Below, piece after piece: positions 46,087-56,379 of a DNA stretch of 64,000 nucleotides. Each line of letters opens with the position of its first letter. Position 1 is the stretch's first letter. A program made the position numbers and the translations under genes. This stretch comes from Nitrospina sp. (GTDB lineage: Bacteria; Nitrospinota; Nitrospinia; Nitrospinales; VA-1), in NCBI GenBank assembly GCA_018697205.1, contig JABHTG010000057.1, positions 1-64,000 on the forward strand. The letters are read 5' to 3'. Below the pieces are notes generated by a model. It was given only the letters and a program-made list of their open reading frames with translations. It made no database searches and had not been told where the DNA came from.

Positions 46087-46529
46087 TGGACAGTTTAATT
46101 CCATTTCTCACAACCATACTATCAAACCATCGAGAACGGTTTAAAACAAAAGGAAGTACTGGTATTTACGCCGACTTAAGTAAAGAAAACCTAGAGAAAG
46201 AAAATTTTAAAAACTCTGTTCTTGTAGAAGCAAATTTTCAAGAGAGCAACCTAAACAAATCTAACTTTATGAATTCTGATCTTAGTGGCACAAACTTTCA
46301 TGGCGCGTGCTTGACCAAAGTGCAATTTCAAAACTGTAATTTAGAAAAATCTGACTTAGTGTGGGCAAATCTTAAAGGCGCTATTTTAGACAAGGCTATT
46401 TTTAAAAATGCGTACCTTCATGGGACTGACCTTAGAGAAACGAATATTACGAAAGATCAAATTAAGTCTGCCTACACTGATAAAAATACACTAGTACCCA
46501 ACTATATTTCAAATAAAGAAAAAATATGA
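46086..46529 (+). CDS. Pentapeptide-repeat protein
   Basis: 147 residues. About 20 pentapeptide units from residue 30 on (LSKENLEKENFKNSVL, NLNKSNFMNSDLSGTNF, LVWANLKGAILDKAIF) predict a short beta-helix. No signal peptide. It overlaps the hydrolase by 1 bp and the methyltransferase by 4 bp, so it belongs to the selO operon. Function unknown; a second, larger pentapeptide protein lies 7 kb upstream. Confidence 0.88.
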   Translation: MDSLIPFLTTILSNHRERFKTKGSTGIYADLSKENLEKENFKNSVLVEANFQESNLNKSNFMNSDLSGTNFHGACLTKVQFQNCNLEKSDLVWANLKGAILDKAIFKNAYLHGTDLRETNITKDQIKSAYTDKNTLVPNYISNKEKI

Positions 46530-47311
46530 ACTTATCGTGGCCTCTTCCAAAAAATGACCCTTGGTCTACTCCCTTTGCAGAAGTTTTGCTTGAACATTTA
46601 GATATTTTTTCTGGAGCGACAATACTTGACATTGCTTCAGGTGGAGGAATCCCAGCTTTTAATTTAGCAGAAAAAGTTGGCCCAACGGGTAAAGTTCTTG
46701 CTGTAGATATTCACCACGGTCAGGTACTACGGGCAAGGTCAATTCTAAATAAGAATTTACCTTGGCTACAATTTGAAGTGGGTGATATGAAAAATTTACC
46801 TCCTACCCTATCTCAATTTGACCGAATCACCGGAAACTTATCCTTTATGTTTTTTCGCCCAAATAGGTATGAAGCTTTAAAGCAACTCCTGCAATTTCTT
46901 AAACCGGGTGGACAAATCGTTCTTACTTTCCCTTCTCTTGGGACTTTTGATTCTTTATGGCAGCGGATAGATTACGAAATGAAAATTCGGGAACTGATTA
47001 AAGAGCGAAAAGCCCTTGCTGAATATATCGAAGAAAGGCCATCTGCAAGCCAAGCTAAAGAATGGCTTGAAGATTTAGGAATGGAAAAGATAGTGGTTTC
47101 AGAAAGACCTCTTGAGATTAAATCTAGTTCAGGGCGAGAATTTCTTAATCACCCTCTATTAAGAGGGGGATTTCTTGATGATGCTTACGAATGTTTTGAA
47201 GATCAAGTATTAGCCAATGAATTTATGACCGTTATCTCTAATGACCTACCAAGTTTCTTGCCTATTACTGCTCAACGTTGTGCAATGTCTGGATGGATGC
47301 CAAAAAACTGA
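46526..47311 (+). CDS. Class I SAM-dependent methyltransferase
   Basis: 261 residues. SAM-binding motif I is ILDIASGGGIPAFNLAE, followed by VLAVDIHHGQVLRA, then FDRITGNLSFMFF and LKPGGQIVLTFPS, an order typical of UbiE/COQ5-like enzymes. Substrate unknown. Last gene of the selO operon (ATGA overlap with the pentapeptide gene). It converges with msrA. Confidence 0.9.
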   Translation: MNLSWPLPKNDPWSTPFAEVLLEHLDIFSGATILDIASGGGIPAFNLAEKVGPTGKVLAVDIHHGQVLRARSILNKNLPWLQFEVGDMKNLPPTLSQFDRITGNLSFMFFRPNRYEALKQLLQFLKPGGQIVLTFPSLGTFDSLWQRIDYEMKIRELIKERKALAEYIEERPSASQAKEWLEDLGMEKIVVSERPLEIKSSSGREFLNHPLLRGGFLDDAYECFEDQVLANEFMTVISNDLPSFLPITAQRCAMSGWMPKN

Positions 47312-47342
47312 CCAAAACTTTGCCCTCGATAGTCCACAACTA

Positions 47343-47813
47343 TCAACTATGACAATTTCCCAAACCTCGGACCTCTAGGTACTTTTGATGATATTCCTCT
47401 GCTCGATAAAACTGTTGCGCAGGAGAAATCTCCGTGACAATATCGTTTTTATATTTACCCGATGACTGAAGTCTCTCCTTTGATGAATTTGATAAAGTGG
47501 CTTGTTCTTCATCTTGAAAGAATATAACAGACCGATATTGAGTTCCAATGTCGGGCCCTTGACGATTAAGCGTAGTTGGGTCGTGTAGAGTCCAAAATTT
47601 TTCTAGCAATTCATCAAAAGAAACTTTATCAGGGTCGAACTCTACTAAAACTACCTCAGCGTGACCTGATTGCCCAGTGCACACGATCTCATAAGTTGGA
47701 TCAGGAGTCTCTCCTCCGCAATAACCAACTGCTGTTGATTCCACACCATCTAATTTACTAAAAGTAAGCTCAACACCCCAGAAACAACCCGCTCCAAAAA
47801 TTGCTTTCTTCAT
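47343..47813 (-). CDS. msrA: Peptide methionine-(S)-sulfoxide reductase
   Basis: 156-residue repair enzyme reducing Met-S-sulfoxide. Active-site GCFWG with Cys10 near the N-terminus, [13 protein letters not shown], and C-terminal Cys (GLGNCHS) for recycling. It sits next to a selO operon, consistent with an oxidative-stress theme. Cytoplasmic, no signal. Confidence 0.96.
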   Translation of the reverse strand: MKKAIFGAGCFWGVELTFSKLDGVESTAVGYCGGETPDPTYEIVCTGQSGHAEVVLVEFDPDKVSFDELLEKFWTLHDPTTLNRQGPDIGTQYRSVIFFQDEEQATLSNSSKERLQSSGKYKNDIVTEISPAQQFYRAEEYHQKYLEVRGLGNCHS

Positions 47814-47858
47814 AATTATGGCGTATCTCCATATTTAAATATTAATTAACCTATTTTA

Positions 47859-48923
47859 TTAGGCAAAGTTGTAGGCAAAGCAACCACTTGAACAACGAAC
47901 CATATAATGTGGACAACTCTTACAAGGTTCATTTGGCTCGGCACTAAACGCATGACCCAAAAATTTTGTATGCATTTTTTTAATTGAAAGATCATTAATC
48001 TGTTTAAAGTCCGTTATATTTCCTAATTTTAAATTATGGAAAGGAAAACAATTAAAACAGTCGCCCTGCGGATCTATGTCCATTGGACTATCATCTGCGC
48101 ACCCGAGGTAGAGATCTGATGACTCCCAATCCTGAATATTAGGTACAGACTGGTTACCGTGATAAAAAATACGTTCTACCAACGGATATTCATCTTCTTG
48201 AATTTCATCTAAAAAACATGGTGGAAAAGAACAATCAAACCGAAAACACAATTGCGGATATTCCTTCAGCAAGTCAATCATAATTCGCCCCACCTTGGGG
48301 TAATCCCGTATCGGCAGTGTAATATTTTCCTGATCACCAACAATCGGAAAAGCTGGGCTAACGCGTATTTTATATTTCTGATTTTTTGGCAAACCTAAGT
48401 CTTGATAGATTTCATTAATCTCCCAGCATTGCGTCGCCAAGTCTTGCTCCTTAGAATACAAATTAAGGCTAAACATAAGACCATACCCATTCTTACTCAG
48501 TAGTTCTTGTGCAACTTCTCTACAACGCTCATGATTTTTTTCTGAAATGTTTTCCATGGTTTGCCAGTTCAGAAGAACTGAAAACTGAATTTGTTTTTGA
48601 ATCGAACCATCCTTACCAACTGTTTTTAAAAGGAGATCAAGAACTTTATCAGGCATCAACCCATTAGTAAAAATTCCCAAAAAACTAAAGGGCTGCATAT
48701 TCTCAAGGGCACTAGAAAGTATGTCGGTGAAACGTGGGTGCAGCGTAGGTTCACCTCCCATAAAGTTTATCAAAGATGCCGTCTTAACCCTTGGCAAAAC
48801 ATCTTCTGTGAAAAAATTAAAATCCATAGATTTCCCAGGAGTTTTGACTGTCTCTTCCATGTATTCATCGGCAAAGCAGTAGTTACATTTTAAATTGCAA
48901 TAACTATTTAAAATAATGTTCAT
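47859..48923 (-). CDS. SPASM-domain radical SAM protein
   Basis: 354 residues. Radical SAM motif right at the start, CNLKCNYC (about 9-16), then GGEPTLHP. The C-terminal region has the Cys pattern of SPASM/twitch auxiliary clusters (YLGCADDS, GDCFNCFPFH, CKSCPHYMVRCSSGC). SPASM proteins mostly modify peptides or act as enzyme maturases. I looked for a small precursor peptide in the 300 bp upstream and saw none. Substrate unknown. Confidence 0.88.
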   Translation of the reverse strand: MNIILNSYCNLKCNYCFADEYMEETVKTPGKSMDFNFFTEDVLPRVKTASLINFMGGEPTLHPRFTDILSSALENMQPFSFLGIFTNGLMPDKVLDLLLKTVGKDGSIQKQIQFSVLLNWQTMENISEKNHERCREVAQELLSKNGYGLMFSLNLYSKEQDLATQCWEINEIYQDLGLPKNQKYKIRVSPAFPIVGDQENITLPIRDYPKVGRIMIDLLKEYPQLCFRFDCSFPPCFLDEIQEDEYPLVERIFYHGNQSVPNIQDWESSDLYLGCADDSPMDIDPQGDCFNCFPFHNLKLGNITDFKQINDLSIKKMHTKFLGHAFSAEPNEPCKSCPHYMVRCSSGCFAYNFA

Positions 48924-49220
48924 TACATTTATCTTTCAAATATTTTATTTGGCCTAAAAAAGTTAATAGTACCTCACAAAAAACCATAACCCATTATTAA
49001 GTAAGCTAAAGAGTTGCTTTTAATCCAAGAAAATAATTTACTTACTATTAATCAATTTGCCAAATCATATAATAAAGGATTTAGCGAACAACATGTCAAC
49101 TAATGTAAAAAAAGGCTGAACTTTGCATGATTATTTAAATTTAATATCCATAAATAAGGTTGAAATTAGGCTTCATTCGAGTCAGAATGAGTAATTCAAA
49201 CATATATTTAAGGAAAAAAA
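48924..49220. other. Divergent intergenic region
   Basis: About 300 bp between the SPASM gene (minus) and the unknown protein (plus). No precursor-peptide-like ORF, no repeat and no terminator is visible; both promoters must be here. Confidence 0.4.
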
Positions 49221-50102
49221 ATGTTAGCTTTTGCCAAAGATATCACTATTAAGGAGCCAAACCATCCCGAAGAAGCTAAAAATTCGGAATTGAAGGAATA
49301 TATGAACTACCAGCGAGCCTTAGATCACGAACGACTTATCTATCATGCTCTAGATTATTCAAAAATAGAACTACAAAACAGCATGACCAAGTTTCAAGGT
49401 AAAAAGGAAAAAATTGATGATTATCTAAAAAATAATTTCTCTATTTCCTATTTATCTATTAAAAGTGCAGACACAGTTATTTTTATGCTTCGTAAGCTTA
49501 TCAATGGGCACAATTCATCTAATAATTGGTATAGGATGAACGCCTATTACTATGCTTTGGTTTATGATTGCATGAAATCTTTTATAAGTTTTTACAATAC
49601 AATAATCCAGAAAAACCCAGAAAAAGTTGATGAGTTCAAAATCTCTAACGGAATAGAGATTGACTTTGATGATTGGGTCCATCTTTTTTTTCCTGACCTT
49701 GATTTTCATGTAGGGAAAAACTTGGAGGGTTCTCAGTATCCCTTTGCAAAAAGGAATAAAGCCATCGAAGAAAACATCGCCAAAGAAGTCAAAGCTGGAA
49801 AACCTTTTGAAGAAGCTCTTCAATCAGTTAAGGAAAAACATGATATTGAAGACGCTTCCATAGATTTTTTAAAAAATAAGGAAATCAGCAAAGATAACAT
49901 AGAACTATTTTATACCTCTGCAGAAAATCCGATATACGAATACCTAACAGAAAGAGAAGATGGTAGTTGGGGGGCCGTAGAAGGTGAATCTCTTCTAGAT
50001 CAAGCTTATTATCTAGGGTCAACTCTTAAAGTCTGGGTATGGAGAAAAAAAGAAGACGCTATATCTTCAATGGAAGATCTGTCTAAAATGCTCAAAAAAT
50101 AG
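49221..50102 (+). CDS. Hypothetical protein, helical
   Basis: 293 residues, soluble, charged and apparently all-helical, with AAGGAAAAA before the ATG. Notable segments: YMNYQRALDHERLIYHALDY, NNWYRMNAYYYALVYDCMKS, and a C-terminal SWGAVEGESLLDQ. No signal peptide or known motif. It may be a domain of unknown function; co-expression with the divergent SPASM gene is possible but unsupported. Confidence 0.7.
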   Translation: MLAFAKDITIKEPNHPEEAKNSELKEYMNYQRALDHERLIYHALDYSKIELQNSMTKFQGKKEKIDDYLKNNFSISYLSIKSADTVIFMLRKLINGHNSSNNWYRMNAYYYALVYDCMKSFISFYNTIIQKNPEKVDEFKISNGIEIDFDDWVHLFFPDLDFHVGKNLEGSQYPFAKRNKAIEENIAKEVKAGKPFEEALQSVKEKHDIEDASIDFLKNKEISKDNIELFYTSAENPIYEYLTEREDGSWGAVEGESLLDQAYYLGSTLKVWVWRKKEDAISSMEDLSKMLKK

Positions 50103-50340
50103 ACCCTCTTTAGTATATTGCCTATACTAAAAACTACTAAACTTTCCAGCTATAACCTCTCCCCAAATGCATCGCCTAAACCCAATTAAGTCCTTTATAG
50201 TTTTATATATGTTTCAAAGCTGTAGACACCTCACAATCTAAGTAAAACTAAACAACAAGTATTTTTTCTTGATCATAGTAAATAAAATCAGTTTTTAATG
50301 AGTTAATTCTTTATTTATCAATATTTAAACTTATTCAGTT

Positions 50341-50387
50341 GATATTGATACTCATTGACAATAATTTAGATAATGAGTACTATTATC
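50341..50387. promoter_or_regulatory. Tandem Fur boxes upstream of the iron operon
   Basis: Two 19-bp sites match the Fur consensus GATAATGATAATCATTATC at about 15 of 19 positions each: 50341-50359 (GATATTGATACTCATTGAC) and 50369-50387 (GATAATGAGTACTATTATC). They are spaced about 28 bp centre to centre, 45 bp before the first iron gene. Tandem Fur sites give tight repression in iron-replete cells. Confidence 0.85.
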
Positions 50388-50432
50388 AATATGCACTTTT
50401 AAATATATATGTCTCATTCGCTAAGTAATTAA

Positions 50433-50726
50433 ATGAAAAATGATCCATCCATTGAAATTAAAGAGGATGAGATTATCTGCAAGTGCTTTCAAGTAACTGA
50501 AAGTACAATTCGATCTCATATTTCCAAAAAAAATATTGCCCAAGTAGAAGGTGTGACCTCAATTTGTGAGGCTGGAGGAAATTGTGGATCATGTCATATG
50601 CTAATCCAATTGTTCATTGACCAAAATAAACACCAAAAACTACTGGAGAGTATTCCTGAATCTAAAATATCAAAATCAAAAAATAAGAAAGGAAGCTTTT
50701 GGAAAAATTTGTTATCCAACGCTTGA
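50433..50726 (+). CDS. Bacterioferritin-associated-ferredoxin-like [2Fe-2S] protein
   Basis: 97-residue soluble protein. Cys16, 18, 51 and 54 form C-x-C-x32-C-x2-C, the BFD-type [2Fe-2S] motif (IICKCFQVTE, GGNCGSCH). BFD proteins take electrons to mobilise Fe from ferritin or bacterioferritin, or act in iron-uptake reduction. The C-terminus is a basic linker. It is the first gene after the Fur boxes, fitting an iron-starvation role. Confidence 0.85.
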   Translation: MKNDPSIEIKEDEIICKCFQVTESTIRSHISKKNIAQVEGVTSICEAGGNCGSCHMLIQLFIDQNKHQKLLESIPESKISKSKNKKGSFWKNLLSNA

Positions 50727-50826
50727 TTGATCAGAGCTTATATAAAACACAATTTATTTCCATAGAAAATCATCCTATTATTTTTCTAAATATTATTTAA
50801 ATAATAACCTTATAAAAAATATAATT

Positions 50827-52983
50827 ATGAAAATAAAAAATAGCCTTATAAAGTTTTATATAGCAAAACAAAACTTTAGGCTTTTTCTTTTACTGCTATT
50901 CTTTATAACTACCCTGCCCTATTCAGCGTCAGCCAAAACGACCCCCGAAGTAGTCGTCAATAAAGTCAAAAAGGTTGTCATGATGCTTGACATTTTGCCA
51001 AAAGAATATGAAATCGCTATTAAAGATGGAAAGGTTACTAATGCTGCAGAATATGAAGAAAGTCGAATCTTTCTGGAGCAATCTTTTGAGAGATATCAAA
51101 CAATCATTGGCTATATGCCCAACATAAAAAATGCTGAGGCAATAAAAACCAAATTCACAGCCCTTCGGACAGATATAGAAAATAAAAAAGAACCAAGTGA
51201 AATAAAGATATCTGCTAATGCAATCAGCTCTCAAGTATTGAAAGAATTAGGCATTGAAATAAGTAAATCACCCTCAAAAGCAATCAACCTCCAAAATGGC
51301 AAAACAATATTTAAGGCTAATTGCGCTATATGCCATGGCTTTACAGGAGGTGGAGATGGGCCTCTTTCCTCTAAAATAGAACCAGCACCAGCAATTCTTT
51401 CTGACCCTAGCGTAACAGGTAATGCCCAAACCATCGCATACGATAATTTCCAGGTAATCTCTGTAGGGATAGCGAATACTATGATGATGGCCTGGGCAGA
51501 AATTCTCCCAGAAGAAGACTTATGGGACGTTACCTATTACATTAGAACATTTTCAAATAAAAATTTGGAACTTCCTATTGTTACAACTACATTAAACAAA
51601 TCTGAAACCTCGGGTTCCATAAAACAGACCGTCGCTGATGTGGTCCTTGTTTTAAATCAAAGTATCAAGGCCTTTAAGGGAGGTGAAGTTGAGCAATCAG
51701 CTGAACTGGCATTTGACGCCTATCTAAATTATGAAGGTATTGAGACAGCCTTGGTAACAAAAAATAAAAAATTAGGGCTCCGTTTAGAGTCCTCTTTTGG
51801 GCGTTTGCGTGCTGAAATTAAAAGAAGTGCTGATATAAACCATATAGAAAAAATTAACCAAAATATTCAAAATGATTTAAAAGAAGCTCAAACGACCCTC
51901 GAACAAAAAGTTGGATTTACAGGTTTGTTCCTTCAGTCTTTTTCTATAATTGTTCGTGAAGGTTTCGAGGCAATTTTAATAATAGCAGCATTAATTGCTT
52001 TTCTTATTAAATCAAGAAATAAAGAAAAAGTTAAAATAATTTATCAAGGAGTGATAATAGGAATTGGTGCAAGTTTTATAACCGCGTATATTATCCATGA
52101 GGTTCTTAATATAAGCATGGCCAACCAAGAACTCTTAGAGGGTTGGGTTATGCTTATATCTGTGGTCGTCTTATTCTGGGTCAGTTATTGGCTCCTCACG
52201 AAAATTGAAACTCAAAAATGGCAAAGCTATATCACAGGGAAAATGACTCAAGCTATAACAACGGGAAACGTTTTTGCCCTAGGTATGGTTGCCTTTCTTG
52301 CAGTCTACCGTGAAGGTTTTGAAACAGTTTTATTTTATAAAGCTCTATATTTATATGCAGGAGAAGTTAGTAACGGTATCGTTCCCGGTTTTTTAGTTGG
52401 TTGTGTCTTCTTGGCCATAATGTTTTTTTTAATTAACAAGATAGGTATCAAGGTCCCGATAAAATGGTTTTTTGGGTTTACCAGTGTCTTACTTTATTTC
52501 ATGGCATTTACCTTTATGGGTAAAGGTCTCCATGAATTACAAATGGGAGAAGCTCTATCCTTGACAACGGCGGAGTTTGCTCCCGAGATTTCTTGGCTTG
52601 GAATGTACCCCACATGGGAAACATTTATCGGGCAAGCTTTTCTTTTGGTTATATTTATAGCCGGGGTTCTTTACACTTTCGTTATCAAACCAGAAGTCGA
52701 CTCAAAAGGGTTATTAGCGGAAACTAATCATATCCAAAATGATATTGGTTTTGTTCATGACCTAGCTGAACATATTTCTGAACACGCACAACGTTGTGAA
52801 GTGTTTCTTAAAGATACCAAAGATAAAGACCTCAAAGAACTTTCTGGTCACTTAAAAGAAATTGATACGCAAGTCCACGAGTTATCAGATCATGTTCGCT
52901 CTCTAGAAGAAAAGCTAATCGATGGCTATGAGCGATTAGGCTTTGCTATTATGCCTAAGAAAAAAGGACCCGAATCCTCTTGA
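50827..52983 (+). CDS. FTR1-family iron permease fused to cytochrome c
   Basis: 718-residue fusion. N-terminal signal (about 15-36), a helical domain, then one c-type haem site CAICH at 166-170 with likely axial Met in NTMMMAW (218-223); after a helical stretch the FTR1 permease begins (TM about 368 on) with the two REGFE iron motifs at 377-381 and 495-499. FTR1 imports Fe(III) after oxidation of Fe(II); the haem domain could take that electron. The cytoplasmic tail (about 640-718) has [14 protein letters not shown], matching the tail of the next gene. Confidence 0.9.
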   Translation: MKIKNSLIKFYIAKQNFRLFLLLLFFITTLPYSASAKTTPEVVVNKVKKVVMMLDILPKEYEIAIKDGKVTNAAEYEESRIFLEQSFERYQTIIGYMPNIKNAEAIKTKFTALRTDIENKKEPSEIKISANAISSQVLKELGIEISKSPSKAINLQNGKTIFKANCAICHGFTGGGDGPLSSKIEPAPAILSDPSVTGNAQTIAYDNFQVISVGIANTMMMAWAEILPEEDLWDVTYYIRTFSNKNLELPIVTTTLNKSETSGSIKQTVADVVLVLNQSIKAFKGGEVEQSAELAFDAYLNYEGIETALVTKNKKLGLRLESSFGRLRAEIKRSADINHIEKINQNIQNDLKEAQTTLEQKVGFTGLFLQSFSIIVREGFEAILIIAALIAFLIKSRNKEKVKIIYQGVIIGIGASFITAYIIHEVLNISMANQELLEGWVMLISVVVLFWVSYWLLTKIETQKWQSYITGKMTQAITTGNVFALGMVAFLAVYREGFETVLFYKALYLYAGEVSNGIVPGFLVGCVFLAIMFFLINKIGIKVPIKWFFGFTSVLLYFMAFTFMGKGLHELQMGEALSLTTAEFAPEISWLGMYPTWETFIGQAFLLVIFIAGVLYTFVIKPEVDSKGLLAETNHIQNDIGFVHDLAEHISEHAQRCEVFLKDTKDKDLKELSGHLKEIDTQVHELSDHVRSLEEKLIDGYERLGFAIMPKKKGPESS

Positions 52984-54560
52984 TAAGTAGCTATTTCAAA
53001 CCAACCAGGACACTCCACAAGTTGTTGGGTTTGGCCTGTTTTCTTTTTGTGATTGTTCTATCGGTCACCGGCATCCTATTAATGCATACAGATTCATTAG
53101 AACTCAGCAAGCGAATGGTAGGAGGTAAGTTTCTTCCCGAAAAGTATTTTCATTTAACTGGAATAAATCGGTCCATTCAATCTCTTGCTTATATTCCCAA
53201 TGCAAAACAATCTGTAATCTTTGCAGGCACAGATCATGGCTTATTTCGATCTATGGATTCAGGAGAAAGTTGGGTAGAGTCAAAGCAAGGATTATTCAAT
53301 CAGGATATTAGAGCCCTAGCGGTAGATCCCAAAAATCCCCAGCTAGTATATGCGGGTACGCCTAAAGGTATTTTTAAATCAGAAGATCAAGGTGAAAACT
53401 GGATTGAGTGGTTTGACCAAGCTAGTGGTTTGAAAAATGTCTTCATTAACGATCTTCTAATCGATCCTAACCAAACCGAAATTATTTACGCTGCAACCCA
53501 AGGTGGGCTATTCGTTTCATACGAAGGAGGAGACATTTGGGAACCAACAGGTAATGAGAGCCTGAAAAATGAAAGCATTCAAACCATTCAATTTTCTGCC
53601 GCTCACCCTGAGCAACTCATCCTAATCACAACAAATAATATTTTTAGAAGCTCCGATGACAGAAAACTATGGGAAAGAAAATGGTCTGATCTCCCTAAAA
53701 ATATTTCAAGTGTCATAACCTTTAAAACTGACCCAGAATTTATTTTCACGGGTACTGAAAAAGGTTTCTATAAGTCCTTCAATGGAGGAATCACGTGGAT
53801 AAAAGATGAAAATAAAAATTTAAAAAATATTTATTCTCTAGCTAAAGATACAAAAAACAACTCTGGCATCTTCCTAAGTTCAGCTAAAGGTCTATTTTAT
53901 TCAAATAATAGTGGTGATGAGTGGCTTGAAATCACGCCGAACAAAAATAACTTAAGGAACAAAGGGCAATTAGAAATAACCCCAATAAATATAACTTTAA
54001 CTACTGGTGCGTTAAACAATCAGGATCCTCTTCTCCTCGCAGGATCTAAAGCAGGGGTATTTATTTCAAACAACAATGGCGCTCTTTGGGATTTTATTAA
54101 CTTAGGCGAATCTGGCAACACAGTACAAAATAAAGACTTCAAAATGGACCTTGGTAAGCTAGTTACTGAAATTCATACAGGAAGATTTTTTGGAACATAC
54201 TTTTACTGGGTAGTAGACATAGCTACTATTGGAATTATCGGCTTAGCTATTACTGGGTTAATGATTATTTCTTATCGCAAAAAAATCAAAAAAAACAGAC
54301 TTTCTAAAAACAAAACTCTAGATAAAGAAATAGAGATTGATCACATTAAAGAGATGTCGGAATCATTCGACAATGAGGATATTTATGATATGGCTAATCA
54401 TATAAATACTCATCTTATAAAATGCAAAAATATATATAAAAGTCCAAAGAAAAAAGAAGACGCTAGTAAGATCGACAAACATATTTCAATGCTTGACACA
54501 AAAATTCAACGAATAGCAAAGCAAATAAAGGATTTTTCCACAATGTCACAAAACACCTAG
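52980..54560 (+). CDS. PepSY-TM / BNR beta-propeller protein
   Basis: 526 residues with a TTG start overlapping the permease stop by 4 bp. A PepSY_TM-like first helix ([21 protein letters not shown]) is followed by a large periplasmic propeller of BNR/YCF48-like repeats ([37 protein letters not shown]-like [16 protein letters not shown]), then a second PepSY-like helix ([15 protein letters not shown]...[10 protein letters not shown]) and a cytoplasmic tail related to that of the permease. A split PepSY-TM scaffold with an inserted propeller is unusual. It may dock the cytochrome or a flavin protein. Confidence 0.8.
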   Translation: MISSYFKPTRTLHKLLGLACFLFVIVLSVTGILLMHTDSLELSKRMVGGKFLPEKYFHLTGINRSIQSLAYIPNAKQSVIFAGTDHGLFRSMDSGESWVESKQGLFNQDIRALAVDPKNPQLVYAGTPKGIFKSEDQGENWIEWFDQASGLKNVFINDLLIDPNQTEIIYAATQGGLFVSYEGGDIWEPTGNESLKNESIQTIQFSAAHPEQLILITTNNIFRSSDDRKLWERKWSDLPKNISSVITFKTDPEFIFTGTEKGFYKSFNGGITWIKDENKNLKNIYSLAKDTKNNSGIFLSSAKGLFYSNNSGDEWLEITPNKNNLRNKGQLEITPINITLTTGALNNQDPLLLAGSKAGVFISNNNGALWDFINLGESGNTVQNKDFKMDLGKLVTEIHTGRFFGTYFYWVVDIATIGIIGLAITGLMIISYRKKIKKNRLSKNKTLDKEIEIDHIKEMSESFDNEDIYDMANHINTHLIKCKNIYKSPKKKEDASKIDKHISMLDTKIQRIAKQIKDFSTMSQNT

Positions 54561-54678
54561 TTAAGCAAACTTCCCAACACTTTAAAGAAACGACGCACAC
54601 TATCAAAACCAAAACATTAGAAATTAATTAGCACATAAATATTTAACCACATTCAACTTAAAGCTAATAATAAATTTA

Positions 54679-55281
54679 ATGGTTAATATACTTAAAAATT
54701 TATTTTTTTCATTTCGATTCTATAATTTTAATGTGCTATTTTTCTTTAGCCTAGTAGCCTTTTTATTATTATCTAAATTTTCATTTGCCGAAGAAGAGAA
54801 AAAATTTCAACTTTCCGTACTCCTGACTAAAAAACAGGCCTTTGAAATAGCCTTTCCTGGCGCCGACGAAATTAAAAAAGAAAAAATTTGGCTAGACAAA
54901 GAGTCCACTCGTGCAATCGAAGAAATTTATATGTACAAAATTCATGAAACACGATTTACATTCTACACAGGAATAAAAAATGGCAGACCCATGGGTTCCA
55001 TGTTAATTGACAATATAATTGGAAAGTCATTTCCCATAACTTTTATGACAGTAATCAATACCGATGGGACCGTTCGTGACGTAGAGATTATGGTCTACAG
55101 GGAACCCCAAGGCTGGGAAGTTAAATATAAATCGTTTCGTCGTCAGTTCTACGGAACAGATTCTTCATACGACCCACGAAAAATTCTCTCAATTAGTGGT
55201 GCTACTTTGTCGGTTAGATCAGTCAAGAGAGGTGTTTACAAAGCCTTGGCCGCATATAAAATTCTTTTCCTAAATAAATAA
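54679..55281 (+). CDS. Exported FMN-binding (flavinylated) protein
   Basis: 200-residue NqrC/RnfG-type FMN-binding domain with a signal peptide or anchor (about 15-37). The covalent flavin motif SGATLS at 173-178 has Thr176, the residue flavinylated by ApbE in relatives. Such domains form periplasmic flavin relays and often occur with PepSY-TM proteins, as here. No apbE is in the window. It is separated from the propeller gene by 118 bp and may share its transcript. Confidence 0.88.
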   Translation: MVNILKNLFFSFRFYNFNVLFFFSLVAFLLLSKFSFAEEEKKFQLSVLLTKKQAFEIAFPGADEIKKEKIWLDKESTRAIEEIYMYKIHETRFTFYTGIKNGRPMGSMLIDNIIGKSFPITFMTVINTDGTVRDVEIMVYREPQGWEVKYKSFRRQFYGTDSSYDPRKILSISGATLSVRSVKRGVYKALAAYKILFLNK

Positions 55282-55449
55282 ATTCAAGGTTGGTTCTTCC
55301 ACTTTTTATAGAATAGATAAACCCTTTTCCTGATAAACTAAAATAGTTGTACATAAGCTCTTAATACATTAGTTATATATAAATGGCATAGCTAATTATA
55401 TTTTTTATGTATCTCGACTACCCAGTACTTCCTTAAAAATATATAAATA

Positions 55450-56223
55450 ATGGCTAAACAAAACCTTATCGCTATAACGGGTGACCAATTAGTTCACAAT
55501 TATTTTTTAAATCAATTGAGTTTTAATTTTGAACTATCTTCAGTTTTTATTGAAAAAACGCACTATCCAAACCCATTTTTTAATTCAAGCAAAGAAATCG
55601 AAGCATGGAACGATTTTTTTTTAAATCGCTCAAAAACAGAAAAACAATTATTGAAATTTTCAGAACATAACAATATTCAAGATAATCCAAATATATTTAA
55701 TATTGAAAAAGGATTTTTGAATGAGGATAAGACCATAGAAACTATCAGCAAGTTGAATCCATCAAAAATAATTATTTTTGGGACTAGTTTATTAAGCTCC
55801 AAATACCTTGACTTATTTCCAAACAAAATTTTAAACCTTCATGTCGGTTTATCTCAATACTACCGAGGTTCTTCCTGTAATTTTTGGCCTATTTATAATT
55901 TAGAACCGCAATTTTTAGGTGCAACAGTTCATTATGTAAACCAGAGGATTGATGGTGGTGACATAATAATTCAGGATTCAATTAAATTAAATAAATATGA
56001 CTCTGAATTTACTTTAATGACGAAACCCATCATTCTAGGAACTAAACTTATAATTAAAACTATAAATCAGAATTTTTTAAATTTAGCAGCAAATAATAAA
56101 ATCCAACCTAATGGAAAACTCTTCCAAATTAAAGACTTTGACTCTAAAGCTATTATTAAAGTTAATAATGATGTTTCATCAGGAAAGCTTAAAAATTTAT
56201 TGGATTTGGAAGCGACATATTAA
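55450..56223 (+). CDS. Formyltransferase-family protein
   Basis: 257 residues. The N-terminal half is divergent; the catalytic region reads ILNLHVGLSQYYRG, then FLGATVHYVNQRIDGGDII, the Asn-His-Asp pattern of methionyl-tRNA formyltransferase and PurU/ArnA-like enzymes (Asp now in DGGD). It lacks the C-terminal OB domain of Fmt. It could formylate a sugar amine or metabolite. It lies between the iron operon and modABC without obvious link. Confidence 0.75.
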   Translation: MAKQNLIAITGDQLVHNYFLNQLSFNFELSSVFIEKTHYPNPFFNSSKEIEAWNDFFLNRSKTEKQLLKFSEHNNIQDNPNIFNIEKGFLNEDKTIETISKLNPSKIIIFGTSLLSSKYLDLFPNKILNLHVGLSQYYRGSSCNFWPIYNLEPQFLGATVHYVNQRIDGGDIIIQDSIKLNKYDSEFTLMTKPIILGTKLIIKTINQNFLNLAANNKIQPNGKLFQIKDFDSKAIIKVNNDVSSGKLKNLLDLEATY

Positions 56224-56317
56224 AATATTTTTTTTATTCCTTAATAGCTTTAATCACATCACCATAATTTTGTTTTCGTGTAGATTTTCTACCTTCAAAT
56301 ATATTGCTTGACTATAT

Positions 56318-56341
56318 CGTTATATATTATTATATATAACG
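56318..56341. promoter_or_regulatory. ModE-type molybdate operator
   Basis: CGTTATATAT (56318-56327) and ATATATAACG (56332-56341) form perfect 10-bp arms around a 4-bp spacer. This is the ModE box sequence (ATCGCTATATA..TATATAACGAT type), 39 bp before modA. ModE bound to molybdate would repress transport. No modE gene is in the window. Confidence 0.85.
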
Positions 56342-56379
56342 GTAATCTCACATCAACTCATTCATCAATATTATTTATT

